A stretch of 64,000 bases of DNA. It comes from Phycisphaerae bacterium (GTDB lineage Bacteria; Planctomycetota; Phycisphaerae; Phycisphaerales; Phycisphaeraceae). Under the pieces are notes generated by a model. It was not told the origin of the DNA. It worked only from the letters and a program-made list of their open reading frames with translations, and did not search any database. This document shows, piece after piece, positions 28,785 to 37,673 of this stretch. The stretch spans positions 1 through 64,000 of the forward strand of contig JAUIGU010000012.1 of assembly GCA_030432595.1 (NCBI GenBank). The letters run 5' to 3'. A program made the translations under genes and the position numbers. Each line of letters opens with the position of its first letter. The stretch's first letter is position 1.

Positions 28785-29062
28785 CTCGGGTCCTTTCGGT
28801 GTAACCGGCTTCAACGGCTGCACCATCGACCGGTTCCGACCTCACGGCCCATTGAAACGCATGCCCCGCGCCACGCCCGATAATCAAAACTATCGCAGCC
28901 CGTGATCTCGTCGCGCGTCACCACCACCGGATGTGGCTCGCCTTGCGGGTTGCACGCCCCGCCGAACCCTGCTTCGAACTTGTGCCATCCCGGACACTCA
29001 AATGTGTCTGGCGCGTCCACTCGCCCGCCGTTCTGAATACGCCGCGCCCCCGACAATCAGAA

Positions 29063-31153
29063 TCAGGAAACAATCTGATCCCGCACCCGCCGCGAACGAG
29101 CCAACAGGACCGCCGCCGTCGGCACCGCGCCCGCCGGCTCGGGGATGACGCGCAACGCCACCGCGACGCCGACCCAGTCGTTCGGGTTGCCCGCGCCGTC
29201 GGGCGTCGCGCCGATCGACGCCCAATCGCCGCCGGCCAGCGTCAGGCCGGCGTCCACGAGTTCCCCGGACCGCGGGTTGAACCAGTGCAGGCGGAAGCTC
29301 GTGTCCAGCGCGTCGCGCAGGTCGAGCTCCGGATAGCCCTGGGCGTGCAGGTTGTTGTCGTCGTTCGACCCGTTGGGGAGATAGAACGCGTAGACCTCGC
29401 CCGCGTTGGCCAGCACCTCGGCACCGCCGTAGTCGTCGTCGGCGCCGCGCAACAAATCGTCGTTGGGTGTCATCTCCGTCACCGGCAGCCAGACCTCCAT
29501 GAACTCGCGCGCCAGCCGGGCCTCGCGGTAGATCTGCTCGTAAGGCCGGAAGTCGTCCAGCGACGTGTCCTCGGGCCGGACGAACCACCCGATGCCCCCG
29601 CCGGAGAACAGCACGTCGTAGGTCAGCCGCCGGCGGACCACGTCTTCCGTGGAGTTGTTGTGCTCTTCGGGCCCCAGGCCGAGCGTCTCGAACGTCGCCG
29701 GCTCGTCGATCATGATCGGGATCGGACGCCCGCGCTGCACGCTGCGCGCCCGCAGCGCCTCGACCTCGTCGCTCAGGCCGTCTTCGTTGTAGATCTGGTA
29801 CGACAACAGGTCGAAGTCTTCGTGGCCGAAGAACGGCTCCCACTCGTTGCGCTGGCCGACCTCCGAGAAGTTGAAGTGCTGCTCGGGGTACGCCGTGCCG
29901 ATCGGCCAGTCTGCGTAGTTCCCGTTGTGCACGGTCAACGGGTGGTCGTAGGCGTCGAGCGCCGAGAGGTACGCCGCGAACTCCTTGACCTTGTCCGGGC
30001 TCATCTCCCCGATCGTGCCGCGGTTGCGGTTGTACTCCTCGGAGATGTTCCAGTTCAGCCCGTTGAGGTGCCCGAACCGCGCGACCAGCTCGCGGTAGTA
30101 GAGCTTCCGTTCGACGCCGAGTTCCCCGTCGTCCAGCTCCATGACGTTGCCGCCCTCGGCTTCGTTGAGCATGAGCTGCACCAGCACGCCGTTGCGCTGC
30201 GCGTGCTCGAACACCGTGTTCCACTGGTCCAGCTTCGAGACGTCGAAGTGCAGGTTGTCGTTGCCCGCGCTGCCGTTGTTCACCACGTCGGGGTCGGCGT
30301 AGGGGTGCGTGTCCCGGCCGTCGCCGCCGATGTTGTTGACCATCACGTACACCGCGTTGACGCCCTGTTCGCCCAGGTAGTTCATCGCGCCGATCAGGCC
30401 CTTGCCGTCCCGGGCGCCGGGGATGTTGCCTTCGGGGTTGGTCGTCGTGAACGTCGGGTCGCCGGGGTTCCAGTCCTGCGCGTGCGCCGCAAAGTCCAGC
30501 AGCTCGCCTCCCGTGTACGTGTTGTCGAACCCCGCGTAACCCAGCAGGTTCTCCGGGCTGTTCAGTCCGGTCTTGATGAACGCCTTGCCGTCGCCCAGCG
30601 TCTCCAGGTAGTGCCCGCCCGTGTACGCCAGCCGACCCGCCGACAGAAACCCCGGCGCCGACGCGTCCCGCGGCGCGATCCGACGCACCCCGCGCTGGCC
30701 GTCGAACGCCACCTCCGGGTGCAGCGCATCGTCCAGCTCGTCGTCCAGCAACACCGCCACCCCCGGCGCCGACCGGAAGTCCACCTCATACTGCCACACG
30801 CCCGCCGCGTCCGGCGTGAAGTGCGCCCGCCACACGCTGTCCCCCGACGCGTCGTTCCCCGCGTAAAACCCCGGCACCGTGTACGACGCGCCGGTCACGC
30901 TGTTCGAAAACGTCACGCTCAGCCGGTAGTCCAGAAACGGGTTCACCGCCCCGCCCAACTCCTCCAACCCCGCCGGCCCCGACCACTCCACCGTCAACGG
31001 CTGCCACTGCGCCGTCTGCTGCGCCCAACCCGGCGCAACGAATAAACCCGCCATGAACAAATACGCCGCGACACGCCACGCCCGCAGCGCCCCGCGGCGC
31101 ACGCCGTCCCCACGGGAACGCGCCCGTGTCGTTTCTTTATGATTGGCCTGCAC
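29063..31153 (-). CDS. Secreted DUF5060/collagenase-like glycosidase with PEP-CTERM tail
   Basis: 696 residues from a GTG; a second GTG at 31102 would give a more normal signal peptide (ending GWAQQ). The N-terminal Ig-like DUF5060 domain (LTVEWSGPA, YTVPGFYAGND, WRAHFTPDAAGVWQYEV) is followed by a TIM-barrel-like domain (DQWNTVFEHAQRNGVLVQLM, GLNWNISEEYNRN, DLLSYQIYNEDG, PIMIDEPATFET). A putative collagen-binding C-terminal domain (FYLPNGSND, LHWFNPRSGEL) comes next, then VIPEPAGAVPTAAVLLARSR. The family has glycosidase-like folds; Glu in NISEEYN and IDEPA are the candidate acids. Substrate unknown. Confidence 0.75.
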   Translation of the reverse strand: MQANHKETTRARSRGDGVRRGALRAWRVAAYLFMAGLFVAPGWAQQTAQWQPLTVEWSGPAGLEELGGAVNPFLDYRLSVTFSNSVTGASYTVPGFYAGNDASGDSVWRAHFTPDAAGVWQYEVDFRSAPGVAVLLDDELDDALHPEVAFDGQRGVRRIAPRDASAPGFLSAGRLAYTGGHYLETLGDGKAFIKTGLNSPENLLGYAGFDNTYTGGELLDFAAHAQDWNPGDPTFTTTNPEGNIPGARDGKGLIGAMNYLGEQGVNAVYVMVNNIGGDGRDTHPYADPDVVNNGSAGNDNLHFDVSKLDQWNTVFEHAQRNGVLVQLMLNEAEGGNVMELDDGELGVERKLYYRELVARFGHLNGLNWNISEEYNRNRGTIGEMSPDKVKEFAAYLSALDAYDHPLTVHNGNYADWPIGTAYPEQHFNFSEVGQRNEWEPFFGHEDFDLLSYQIYNEDGLSDEVEALRARSVQRGRPIPIMIDEPATFETLGLGPEEHNNSTEDVVRRRLTYDVLFSGGGIGWFVRPEDTSLDDFRPYEQIYREARLAREFMEVWLPVTEMTPNDDLLRGADDDYGGAEVLANAGEVYAFYLPNGSNDDNNLHAQGYPELDLRDALDTSFRLHWFNPRSGELVDAGLTLAGGDWASIGATPDGAGNPNDWVGVAVALRVIPEPAGAVPTAAVLLARSRRVRDQIVS

Positions 31154-31492
31154 TTCTTAAGCCTCGGGTTCGGGGTCTCCGCCGACGCGCGCCGCACCGA
31201 CAAGCGGAGCAACACGCCAACGACGCGTGGGGCGCAAAACAACGGGCATCCGGCCGCGTTGCGCGACCAACCCTTGCGCCGGCATCTGAGTGCCTCTGGC
31301 GAGGCAACACGCAAGGCCAACGCAGCAAGCAAGCGCTCCGATGATGACCTCGCCCCCGAACCATCTTAGCCCCCCGACGCCGCGTGTCCAGAACTTTAAA
31401 ATAGGCAAACCACGTCTCACCCCGCGCGCCCGCAAACCGTATTGCCGTATCGTCACCCCGCGTTCATCCACCCAACCCGGAACGACTCAAAC
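31154..31492. other. Divergent intergenic region, no gene seen
   Basis: The 339-bp gap between the DUF5060 gene and purU holds no supported gene. An AT-rich patch, CTTTAAAATAG (about 31393-31404), is the only promoter-like signal and could be a -10 box for purU. Confidence 0.4.
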
Positions 31493-32368
31493 ATGCCCAC
31501 CGTCAAAGCCGTCGTCTCCGTCATCGGCCAGGACCAGAAAGGCGTCGTCGCCCGCTTCGCCACCTACCTCGCCGAGCACGGCGTCAACATCCTCGACCTC
31601 GAGCAACAGGTCGCCTCCGGCCGATTCCTCATGGACATGCTCATCGACCTCGCCGAGATGAACCTCGGCCTCGACGAGCTCATCCCCGGCCTCCTGCGCG
31701 AAGGCGAAGCCATCGGCATGGCGGTCAAAGTCTCGCTCCAGAACGAAGCCCAACCCAAACGCGTCGCCGTCCTCGTCACCAAAGAACGCCACTGCCTCGA
31801 CGAACTCATCGAGCGCTGGAAAGCCAAGGAGCTGCGCGGCGACCTCGTCTGCGTCCTGGGCAATCACCCCGACCTCGAACCCGTCGCCAACGAAGCGGGC
31901 CTGCCCTTTGAGTCGTACCCGTCCACCAACAAGGACGAACACTTCGCCTGGATCCTCGAACAGCTCGCCGAGCACAACGCCGACTGCGTCGCCCTCGCCC
32001 GCTACATGCAGATCGTCCCGCCCAAGATGGTCAAAGCGTTTCCCCACCAGATCATCAACATCCACCCCTCGCTGCTCCCGCACTTCCCCGGCGCCAAGCC
32101 GTACCACAAGGCCTGGGAAGCCGGCGTCCGCGTGGCCGGCTGCACCGCGCACTACGTCACGGATGACCTCGACGAAGGACCGATCATTTTGCAGGACGTC
32201 TTCCACATCGACGTCGGCCGCGACACCGCCGAGGACGTGCGCAGCAAAGGCCAACAACTCGAAGGCCGCATCCTCGCCGACGCACTCCAGATGCACCTCG
32301 ACGAAAAACTCGTCGTGGTCGAGGACAAGGTGGTGTTCCGGCCGGGGTTGTCGGCGATGTTGGGGTGA
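31493..32368 (+). CDS. purU: Formyltetrahydrofolate deformylase
   Basis: 291 residues from the ATG at 31493. The N-terminal ACT domain (VVSVIGQDQKGVVARFATYL, VNILDLEQQV) is followed by the formyltransferase-like catalytic domain with INIHPSLLPHFPGAKPYHKA and TDDLDEGPIILQD, which hold the conserved Asn-His-Asp of the family. It hydrolyses 10-formyl-THF to formate and THF, balancing one-carbon pools and supplying formate for purine synthesis. The gene is alone on its strand; no pur gene is adjacent. Confidence 0.94.
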   Translation: MPTVKAVVSVIGQDQKGVVARFATYLAEHGVNILDLEQQVASGRFLMDMLIDLAEMNLGLDELIPGLLREGEAIGMAVKVSLQNEAQPKRVAVLVTKERHCLDELIERWKAKELRGDLVCVLGNHPDLEPVANEAGLPFESYPSTNKDEHFAWILEQLAEHNADCVALARYMQIVPPKMVKAFPHQIINIHPSLLPHFPGAKPYHKAWEAGVRVAGCTAHYVTDDLDEGPIILQDVFHIDVGRDTAEDVRSKGQQLEGRILADALQMHLDEKLVVVEDKVVFRPGLSAMLG

Positions 32369-32469
32369 GGGGCTCTTCGAATGCGACAATTCAAACCTCT
32401 TGCTTCTCCATGACCAAGCCGCCTAAACTATGTTGCGAAAAGATAGCTAAGGTTTGGAGAAATCGAAGC

Positions 32470-33441
32470 ATGAAGTCTATACCCAAGATCATCATTGCCT
32501 TGATCTGTATCGCCGGTAGTATGACCTCTGCCAATGCAGGCTTTTCCACCATCATCGAAGTGCCGCCCGCCGTCATCTCCGATGATGCGTCAATCATCGG
32601 TCCCGATACTCAAATCAATGTGCGTGAAGGGGGCGTGGTCGGAGAGTACGTTACGGTGGGCCGGTACGGCCAAACCGACCATATTGAAATCAATGTTTAC
32701 GGCGGATTCATCGGAGTCGGATTAAACCTTCGCGGCGACACAACCTTGAACATATCCGGTGGATACATCGACTTCGCATTGGATGCGGTCGATATGAGTA
32801 CAGTCAACATGTCTGGCGGAGAATTGGGCAGCTTGGCGATCGCCCAAAGTGCCAAACCTTTCAACATATCTGGCGGGACCGTTGGTAGCGGCTTTTATGC
32901 CAGCAACGGAAGCTTGGTCAACATTTCCGGAGGTGTTGTGAACGACATCATTGCTTTACCAGACAGCACTGTCAGGATCACCGGTGGCGAGATCAGAGAT
33001 CAGTATGATGCACAGAATGGCAGCCAGACTTTTATTTCTGGGGGAAGTATTGGCGATCATTTTCGGGCACAAGTTGACAGCCTCGTTTCCATCTCCGGCG
33101 GCCTGATCGGAGAGGCGTTCAGAGCGGACGCCGGAAGTACGATCGAACTTTATGGCACTGAATTCTCCCTTGATGGCCAATCCTTGTCGCTCCCTCTTCG
33201 TCAAGCGGTAGAGATTACCGAACGAAACCAACGTTTGAACGGCACGCTTGCCGACGGTACGGCTTTCGAATTTGATTTGAATACCCAATTCAGCTTCAAT
33301 TCAGATACATTTGACCAAAACGCAACGCTCAAGGTCACTTTGGTGCCAGAGCCATCGAGCGCAGCGGCTCTCGTTTCGCTCGGACTGTGGCGAATGCGAC
33401 GCGAATTACACACGGATGCCCAACATTTACACGCAGCGTGA
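32470..33441 (+). CDS. Low-GC PEP-CTERM protein with beta-solenoid repeats
   Basis: 323 residues from the ATG at 32470 (GGAG about 12 nt upstream). Signal peptide to about SANA. About seven repeats of 18-20 residues carry an ISGG core (LNISGGYID, VNMSGGELG, FNISGGTVG, VNISGGVVN, VRITGGEIR, FISGGSIG, VSISGGLIG), which should stack into a beta-solenoid. A tail VPEPSSAAALVSLGLWRMRR is PEP-CTERM-like, followed by 10 extra residues. Base composition is near 50% G+C, clearly below its neighbours, so recent transfer is likely. Function may be adhesion or matrix. Confidence 0.75.
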   Translation: MKSIPKIIIALICIAGSMTSANAGFSTIIEVPPAVISDDASIIGPDTQINVREGGVVGEYVTVGRYGQTDHIEINVYGGFIGVGLNLRGDTTLNISGGYIDFALDAVDMSTVNMSGGELGSLAIAQSAKPFNISGGTVGSGFYASNGSLVNISGGVVNDIIALPDSTVRITGGEIRDQYDAQNGSQTFISGGSIGDHFRAQVDSLVSISGGLIGEAFRADAGSTIELYGTEFSLDGQSLSLPLRQAVEITERNQRLNGTLADGTAFEFDLNTQFSFNSDTFDQNATLKVTLVPEPSSAAALVSLGLWRMRRELHTDAQHLHAA

Positions 33442-33531
33442 CATATGCGAGTGATAGCGATCGTCACGCTCTGGTGTGATTGAAAATCACACACTCCCTA
33501 ACCGTTTCCACTGATCAACTGCCATCGGCCG

Positions 33532-34128
33532 TCACGGCTTCTTCACCGCCACCACGATCCCCGTGTCCCACGCAAGCTCCCAGCGCCACAGGTCGGGGCG
33601 GGCGGCGAGGGCGGCCTTGAGTTTGGGGACCATGGGCGCGTGGTCGGGGGCCCACGACGGTTGCGGGCTCAGGTCGTCGATCACGTAGAGGCCGCCGGGC
33701 TTGAGCAGGCGCAGCGCCTCGTCCAGGTGCGTGAACTTGCCGGGCCAGGTGTCGGCGAAAATGAAGTCGAACGTCTGCTCTAATTGTTCGGTGAGGAACG
33801 CGCCGCCGTCGCCCACATGGAACCGAACGCGCGGGTCGTGGCCGTGGTGGCGTCGGGCCACCGCGACCAGTTGCTCGTCGTTGTCGACGGACACCAGCGT
33901 GGCGTCGGGCGTCATGCCACTCAAGAGCCACGCGGTCCCCGCGCCGGTGCCGGTGCCGAGTTCGAGCAGCCGGCCGCCGGGCTTCGAGGCGGCCAGCGCC
34001 CGCAGCATCCGCCCGGTGGCTCGGGTGCAGCACATCTCAAAGCCCAGCGCCCGGCTCGCTTCCGCGATCTCAACGAGCGTTGCGGGCGCGTCGGGTTTAC
34101 CACGGGTTTCGTCGTCTGTTGACGTCAT
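33532..34128 (-). CDS. Class I SAM-dependent methyltransferase (O-methyltransferase-like)
   Basis: 198 residues. Motif I LLELGTGTGAGTAWLLSG binds SAM, followed by the acidic strand LVSVDNDEQLVAVARRHH, FHVGDGGAFL, and the post-motif DFIFADTWPGKFTHLDEALR and GGLYVIDDL. These match the caffeoyl-CoA/catechol O-methyltransferase-like group, though substrate is unknown. It is a stand-alone cytoplasmic protein; the neighbour at 34291 lies on the same strand but 162 bp away, so a shared function is not evident. Confidence 0.8.
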   Translation of the reverse strand: MTSTDDETRGKPDAPATLVEIAEASRALGFEMCCTRATGRMLRALAASKPGGRLLELGTGTGAGTAWLLSGMTPDATLVSVDNDEQLVAVARRHHGHDPRVRFHVGDGGAFLTEQLEQTFDFIFADTWPGKFTHLDEALRLLKPGGLYVIDDLSPQPSWAPDHAPMVPKLKAALAARPDLWRWELAWDTGIVVAVKKP

Positions 34129-34290
34129 CGTTACTCGCAGAAAAGGGTTGGCCGAAGACGTGTCGTGAGGACTGCATCATCGACGCGGCGGCGTCGGGGT
34201 CTAGGCCGATCTGGGCATTAGAGACTTTGCTCCTGATGGCACGAACCCAATCGAACGCGAGACTCAGCCAGGTCAGCGTGTTCTGCATCT

Positions 34291-34620
34291 TTAGGGCGTC
34301 GCGTCCGTCCGCTCGACCACCACCTCGCCGGCGTTGGTCAGCCGCACGCGGTCGCCCGGCCCAACGGTCGCGATCACCTCGTTGCCGCGCGTGATCCGGC
34401 CGTCCGACGACACGAACGTCGCGTGCTGGCCGGTCAGGCGGACGCTTTCATCCCCGACCACGGCGCGGTAATACCCCGTCTCAAACGTGTAGGTCACGCC
34501 GGCGTTGCGCACGTCGGTCATCCGCCGTTCGTGAGACCGGCACCCCGTGAGCGCGCACAGGTGCGTGATCGACACGGCCGCGACCGCGGCCACGATGCAA
34601 CGTCGAACCCAACGACCCAT
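34291..34620 (-). CDS. Small putative lipoprotein
   Basis: 109 residues from the ATG at 34620, with GGGAGG 9 nt upstream. A hydrophobic signal (IVAAVAAVSITHLCALTGC) ends in the lipobox LTGC, so a lipid-modified Cys is likely. The mature part is short, polar and beta-rich (GVTYTFETGYYRAVVGDES, ATVGPGDRVRLTNAGEVVVE). No family recognised. It probably sits in the periplasm or at a membrane. Confidence 0.6.
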   Translation of the reverse strand: MGRWVRRCIVAAVAAVSITHLCALTGCRSHERRMTDVRNAGVTYTFETGYYRAVVGDESVRLTGQHATFVSSDGRITRGNEVIATVGPGDRVRLTNAGEVVVERTDATP

Positions 34621-34735
34621 GACCAAACCTCCCGTCTCGAGGAACCGGCCACAAAAGTGTAATCGACCCGCCGCGGTTCCCGGATTCTGCGCTGGGTTGG
34701 CCCGCCAATCCGCCGATCCCGCCCGGCGTCGCGGC

Positions 34736-35113
34736 GTAAAATGGGGGTGCAGATTGACGGGCGTGGCCTCCGCGTGGGTGCCAGGTGGGTGAGGGCTTGA
34801 GTTCCTTAATCACGAAACGACGTGTGGCCTGGAAGTGGAGCAAGCCGAGACGGACCTCGGCCGACACCGCGACCCGCCGGAACCCCCCGAGTGAGTCCCA
34901 TCCGAAGCGCGGTGACGGCGGGTTGCAAAACCGACGCCGGCCGGGGGTCTGAATGGATCGTGACGACGGTCCCGCCCCGGGTTGTTTCGAAGCGAGTTCA
35001 TAGCGAGCCGGGCCGTGTCGGCCCGGATGCCGGACACCGGGGTGACACACCCCGGCTCGCTCAGAAGCGCACACGGTGTTCTTTCAAAAGTGAAGCAGGG
35101 GCGTTGTCGTCCC
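34736..35113 (+). repeat. Dispersed 380-bp element, copy A
   Basis: This intergenic segment matches 61034-61413 in the same orientation over its whole length, with long identical runs (for example around 34763-34812 and 34891-34943) and a few indels. It contains a long imperfect hairpin at 35002-35061. The rest of the 541-bp gap between the lipoprotein and methyltransferase genes shows no gene. Open frames across the two copies shift relative to each other, so the element is not protein-coding. Confidence 0.88.
35002..35061 (+). repeat. Long imperfect hairpin within dispersed element A
   Basis: The outer 11 bp (AGCGAGCCGGG against CCCGGCTCGCT) pair perfectly; the inner part has a few mismatches compared with the perfect 24-bp stem of copy B at 61302-61359. 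This suggests the stem is under weaker constraint here or is decaying. Confidence 0.75.
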
Positions 35114-35167
35114 ACCACGCAGACGGAAGAAGCCGCGCGAAAACCCTTGCGGAACCGGTGCGCGCGT

Positions 35168-36010
35168 TCACGCCTGACGTGCGAGCAGCGTGAACTCCAC
35201 CGGCAGCTTGCCGCGCCACGGCTCGGGGAACCGCCAAGTCCGTCCGTCGTCCTCCGTGGTCATCACGTTCAGCGCCGGCCAGACGCAGCGCGACGACTCG
35301 GTCAGCCGTTCGACGCGCAGCCCCGCGTCGACGACCGCCGTCACCACGTCGCCCAGCGGGTGCGTCCAGTCCACGACCCGGCGCTTCTCAAACGTGCGGT
35401 CCAGGTCGGCGTAAGTCGAGGTCTCCTCGCAGACCACCGGCTCGCCGCCCAAGTATGGGTAGCGCAACGCAAAGCCCGGCGGGTCGTCCGCGTCGTCGAG
35501 GATGTTCATCAGCGGGTGCACATCGTTGAGCACCAACCGCCCGCCGGGGTTGAGCAGGCCCGCCACCACCGACGCCCAGGCGCGGACGTCGGGCAGCCAG
35601 CACAGCGAGCCGATCGAAACGAACACATAGTCAAAGGTCTCGGTGATCTGCTCGGGCACGTCGTAGACGTTGGCGCAGACGAAGCGCGTGTCGAGTTGGA
35701 GTTCGTCGCAGAGTTGCTCGGCCTTGGCGATGGCGGGGGCCGAGAAGTCGACCCCGACCGCGCGGGCGCCAAGCAGCGACCAGCCCATCGTCTCCATGCC
35801 CATGTGACACTGGAGCTGGATCAGCGACCGGCCGGTTACGTCCCCCGCGGCGGCGACGAGGTCCTTGGCCAGGTCGGGCCGACCCTGGCGCAACGCGTCG
35901 GCGTGCCGACGGTACATCCTGGATGCCCAGTGCGCCTCGACCCGCTCGTCCCAGGACGCGCGGTTGGTGTCGAACGACTCGGCGTGCTCGGCGGTGAGCG
36001 GGTGAGGCAT
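35168..36010 (-). CDS. Class I SAM-dependent methyltransferase
   Basis: 280 residues. Motif I is the variant LIQLQCHMGMETMGWSLLGA followed by GVDFSAPAIAKAEQLCDE, DVPEQITETFDYVFVSIGSL and a GGRLVLNDVHP strand, typical of a group of small-molecule methyltransferases. The C-terminal part (VVDWTHPLGDVVTAVVDAGL) is the usual cap. Substrate unknown; no linked pathway genes. Confidence 0.82.
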   Translation of the reverse strand: MPHPLTAEHAESFDTNRASWDERVEAHWASRMYRRHADALRQGRPDLAKDLVAAAGDVTGRSLIQLQCHMGMETMGWSLLGARAVGVDFSAPAIAKAEQLCDELQLDTRFVCANVYDVPEQITETFDYVFVSIGSLCWLPDVRAWASVVAGLLNPGGRLVLNDVHPLMNILDDADDPPGFALRYPYLGGEPVVCEETSTYADLDRTFEKRRVVDWTHPLGDVVTAVVDAGLRVERLTESSRCVWPALNVMTTEDDGRTWRFPEPWRGKLPVEFTLLARQA

Positions 36011-36075
36011 GGGGGCGTGACTCTAACCCGACACGAACCGTCGGAATCTCCAGAACCTCCAACGCCTGAAGCCCT

Positions 36076-36105
36076 AAAGCCCGGGGATGGCCATCCCCGG
36101 GCTTT
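36076..36105. terminator. Perfect 30-bp palindrome, bidirectional terminator candidate
   Basis: AAAGCCCGGGGATGG and its exact reverse complement abut, giving a 15-bp stem ending in TTT on both strands. It lies between the sugar isomerase stop (36140) and the methyltransferase start (36010) on the minus strand, so it would end isomerase transcription. Related palindromes occur at 50892 and 57868. Confidence 0.65.
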
Positions 36106-36139
36106 ATACCGGAAGGGTTCCGTCCGTCGCGGCGTTTCG

Positions 36140-37189
36140 TCAATTGTCGAACTGTGCATCAAACGCGAGGTCGCTGCCGGGGAAGTCGACGTCGCGCACA
36201 AACGCCGCGGCCTCGGTCGCGCCGTGTTCGCGGTCCATCCTTGAGTCTTCCCACTCGACACTCAAGGGCCCGGCGTAGCCGATGTCGTTGAGGGCGACAA
36301 TGATCTCCTCGAAGTTGATGTCGCCGTGCCCGAGGCTGCGGAAGTCCCAGTAGCGTCGGGGGTCGGCGAAGGTGGTGTGCCCGCCGAAGACGCCAACGTC
36401 GCCGTTGCCGTGGCCCCACCACACGTCCTTCATGTGGCAGTGGAAGATGCGGTCGGGGAAGTCGCGGAGGAACTTGACGTAGTCCACGCCCTGGTAGCCC
36501 AGGTGCGACGGGTCGTAGTTGAACCCGAAGCGTTTGTGCTCACCCACCGCCTGAACAGCGCGTTGGGCCGACGCGGTATCAAAGGCGATCTCGGTGGGGT
36601 GGACCTCGAGCGCGAAGTTGATGTCCTGCTTGTCGAACTCGTTGAGGATCGGCGTGAAACGCTTGGCGAAGTCTTTGAAACCCTTGTCCCAGTATTTCTG
36701 GTCGGTGGGCGGGAAGGCGTAGATGGTGTGCCAGATCGACGAGCCGGTGAAGCCGTTGACGACCCCCGGAAAATCATCGCCCTTGGCCCCGGCTTTCTTA
36801 CCGCGTCCGGGTTTGCAATTGAGAAAACGCCGACAGGCTTTGGCGCTGACCTTCATCTTGGCGGCGGCGCGTTTGCGGACGCCTTCGGGTTCGCCGTCGC
36901 CCCAGACGTCTCCGGGGAGGATGGACTTGTGGCGTTCGTCGATGAGGTCGCAGACGGCCTGGCCGACCAGGTGCATGGAGATGGCGTAGGCGGTGAGGCC
37001 GTGGTCGCTGAGGACTTCCCAACGCTGCTTGCAGTACTTGTCGGACTTGGCCGCTTGATCGACGTCGAAGTGGTCGCCCCAGCAGGCGAGTTCGAGACCG
37101 TCGTAGCCGAAGGCCTTGGCTTTTTCGCAGATGGTGTCGAAGGGCAGGTCGGCCCACTGGCCGGTGAAGAGGGTGACGGGGCGGGGCAT
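36140..37189 (-). CDS. Sugar phosphate isomerase/epimerase family protein
   Basis: 349 residues from the ATG at 37189, with GGAG 7 nt upstream. It is a xylose-isomerase-like TIM barrel: [64 protein letters not shown] and [11 protein letters not shown] supply the Glu-Asp-His-Glu metal ligands expected for the family. An insert at about 130-160 is basic ([12 protein letters not shown]). Such proteins in planctomycetes commonly act on inositol or sugar derivatives. Real substrate unknown. An upstream frame extension is encoded by heptamer repeats and is rejected. Confidence 0.88.
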   Translation of the reverse strand: MPRPVTLFTGQWADLPFDTICEKAKAFGYDGLELACWGDHFDVDQAAKSDKYCKQRWEVLSDHGLTAYAISMHLVGQAVCDLIDERHKSILPGDVWGDGEPEGVRKRAAAKMKVSAKACRRFLNCKPGRGKKAGAKGDDFPGVVNGFTGSSIWHTIYAFPPTDQKYWDKGFKDFAKRFTPILNEFDKQDINFALEVHPTEIAFDTASAQRAVQAVGEHKRFGFNYDPSHLGYQGVDYVKFLRDFPDRIFHCHMKDVWWGHGNGDVGVFGGHTTFADPRRYWDFRSLGHGDINFEEIIVALNDIGYAGPLSVEWEDSRMDREHGATEAAAFVRDVDFPGSDLAFDAQFDN

Positions 37190-37219
37190 GGGGAACTCCG
37201 TTTCAGGCGAAAGGCAAAA

Positions 37220-37247
37220 GTGGAAAGTGGAAAGTGGAAAGTGGAAA
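37220..37247 (+). repeat. Heptamer array, four copies of GTGGAAA
   Basis: Four perfect direct copies of GTGGAAA lie between the sugar isomerase start and the four-helix-bundle gene stop. The array at 37632-37673 on the other side of that gene is its near inverted counterpart (GTCGAAA on the opposite strand). Confidence 0.85.
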
Positions 37248-37260
37248 AACCCGAGCAGCA

Positions 37261-37614
37261 TCAGTCCATTGAGCGGTGAAGGCCCATGATCATCCGGGAC
37301 ACTTCATGGGCCAGCGTCTGGTGAGAACGCATCACATCGTTTGAAACATACCCGGCGTCGAATGCAACGTACAACTGCGACCGGACCTCGCCACAGGATC
37401 CTTTGGCGATCATGAGGAACCGGCGGAACTCATTGTCGCTGTTACGCTCGAACCCCTCGGCGATGTTGGACATCACGGACACCGATGCCTTGCGTATCTG
37501 ATCACGCAGGCCAAAATCTCGGGCGAATACTCCGTCAGACGTCAGTCGGTAGATATGGGATGTCAACAGCCTCGCCTTCTGCCAAACCAACAAGTCTTCG
37601 AAACGCTCGGCCAT
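37261..37614 (-). CDS. Four-helix-bundle protein (23S rRNA intervening-sequence protein family)
   Basis: 117 residues, with GGGAG upstream of the ATG at 37614. The sequence has the family pattern: [20 protein letters not shown], then [40 protein letters not shown] and [18 protein letters not shown]. These small helical proteins form pentameric barrels; they were first seen within rRNA intervening sequences and also occur as accessory proteins of diversity-generating retroelements. Here neither an rRNA nor a reverse transcriptase is present. It is flanked by inverted heptamer arrays, suggesting insertion as a small unit. Confidence 0.88.
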   Translation of the reverse strand: MAERFEDLLVWQKARLLTSHIYRLTSDGVFARDFGLRDQIRKASVSVMSNIAEGFERNSDNEFRRFLMIAKGSCGEVRSQLYVAFDAGYVSNDVMRSHQTLAHEVSRMIMGLHRSMD

Positions 37615-37631
37615 CCCGGTGTCTCCCGCTC

Positions 37632-37673
37632 AACTTTCAACTTTCGACTTTCGACTTTCGACTTTCGACTTCG
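37632..37673 (+). repeat. Heptamer array of AACTTTC/GACTTTC
   Basis: About six direct heptamers: two AACTTTC then GACTTTC copies. They are inverted relative to 37220-37247. The array overlaps the 3' end of the MFS-PlsC gene and encodes its last residues (EVESRKSKVES). Confidence 0.85.

Noticed and set aside
34481-35074. Open frame on the minus strand in dispersed element A, with a similar peptide in element B
   Set aside because: The matching peptide stretches lie in different frames in the two copies because of indels, so the element is not coding.
37189-37261. Upstream extension of the sugar isomerase frame (24 extra codons)
   Set aside because: It is encoded largely by the heptamer array, while the ATG at 37189 has a good ribosome-binding site.
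37220-37673. Heptamer arrays considered as a CRISPR array
   Set aside because: Units are 7 bp without spacers and the two arrays are inverted; no cas gene is near.
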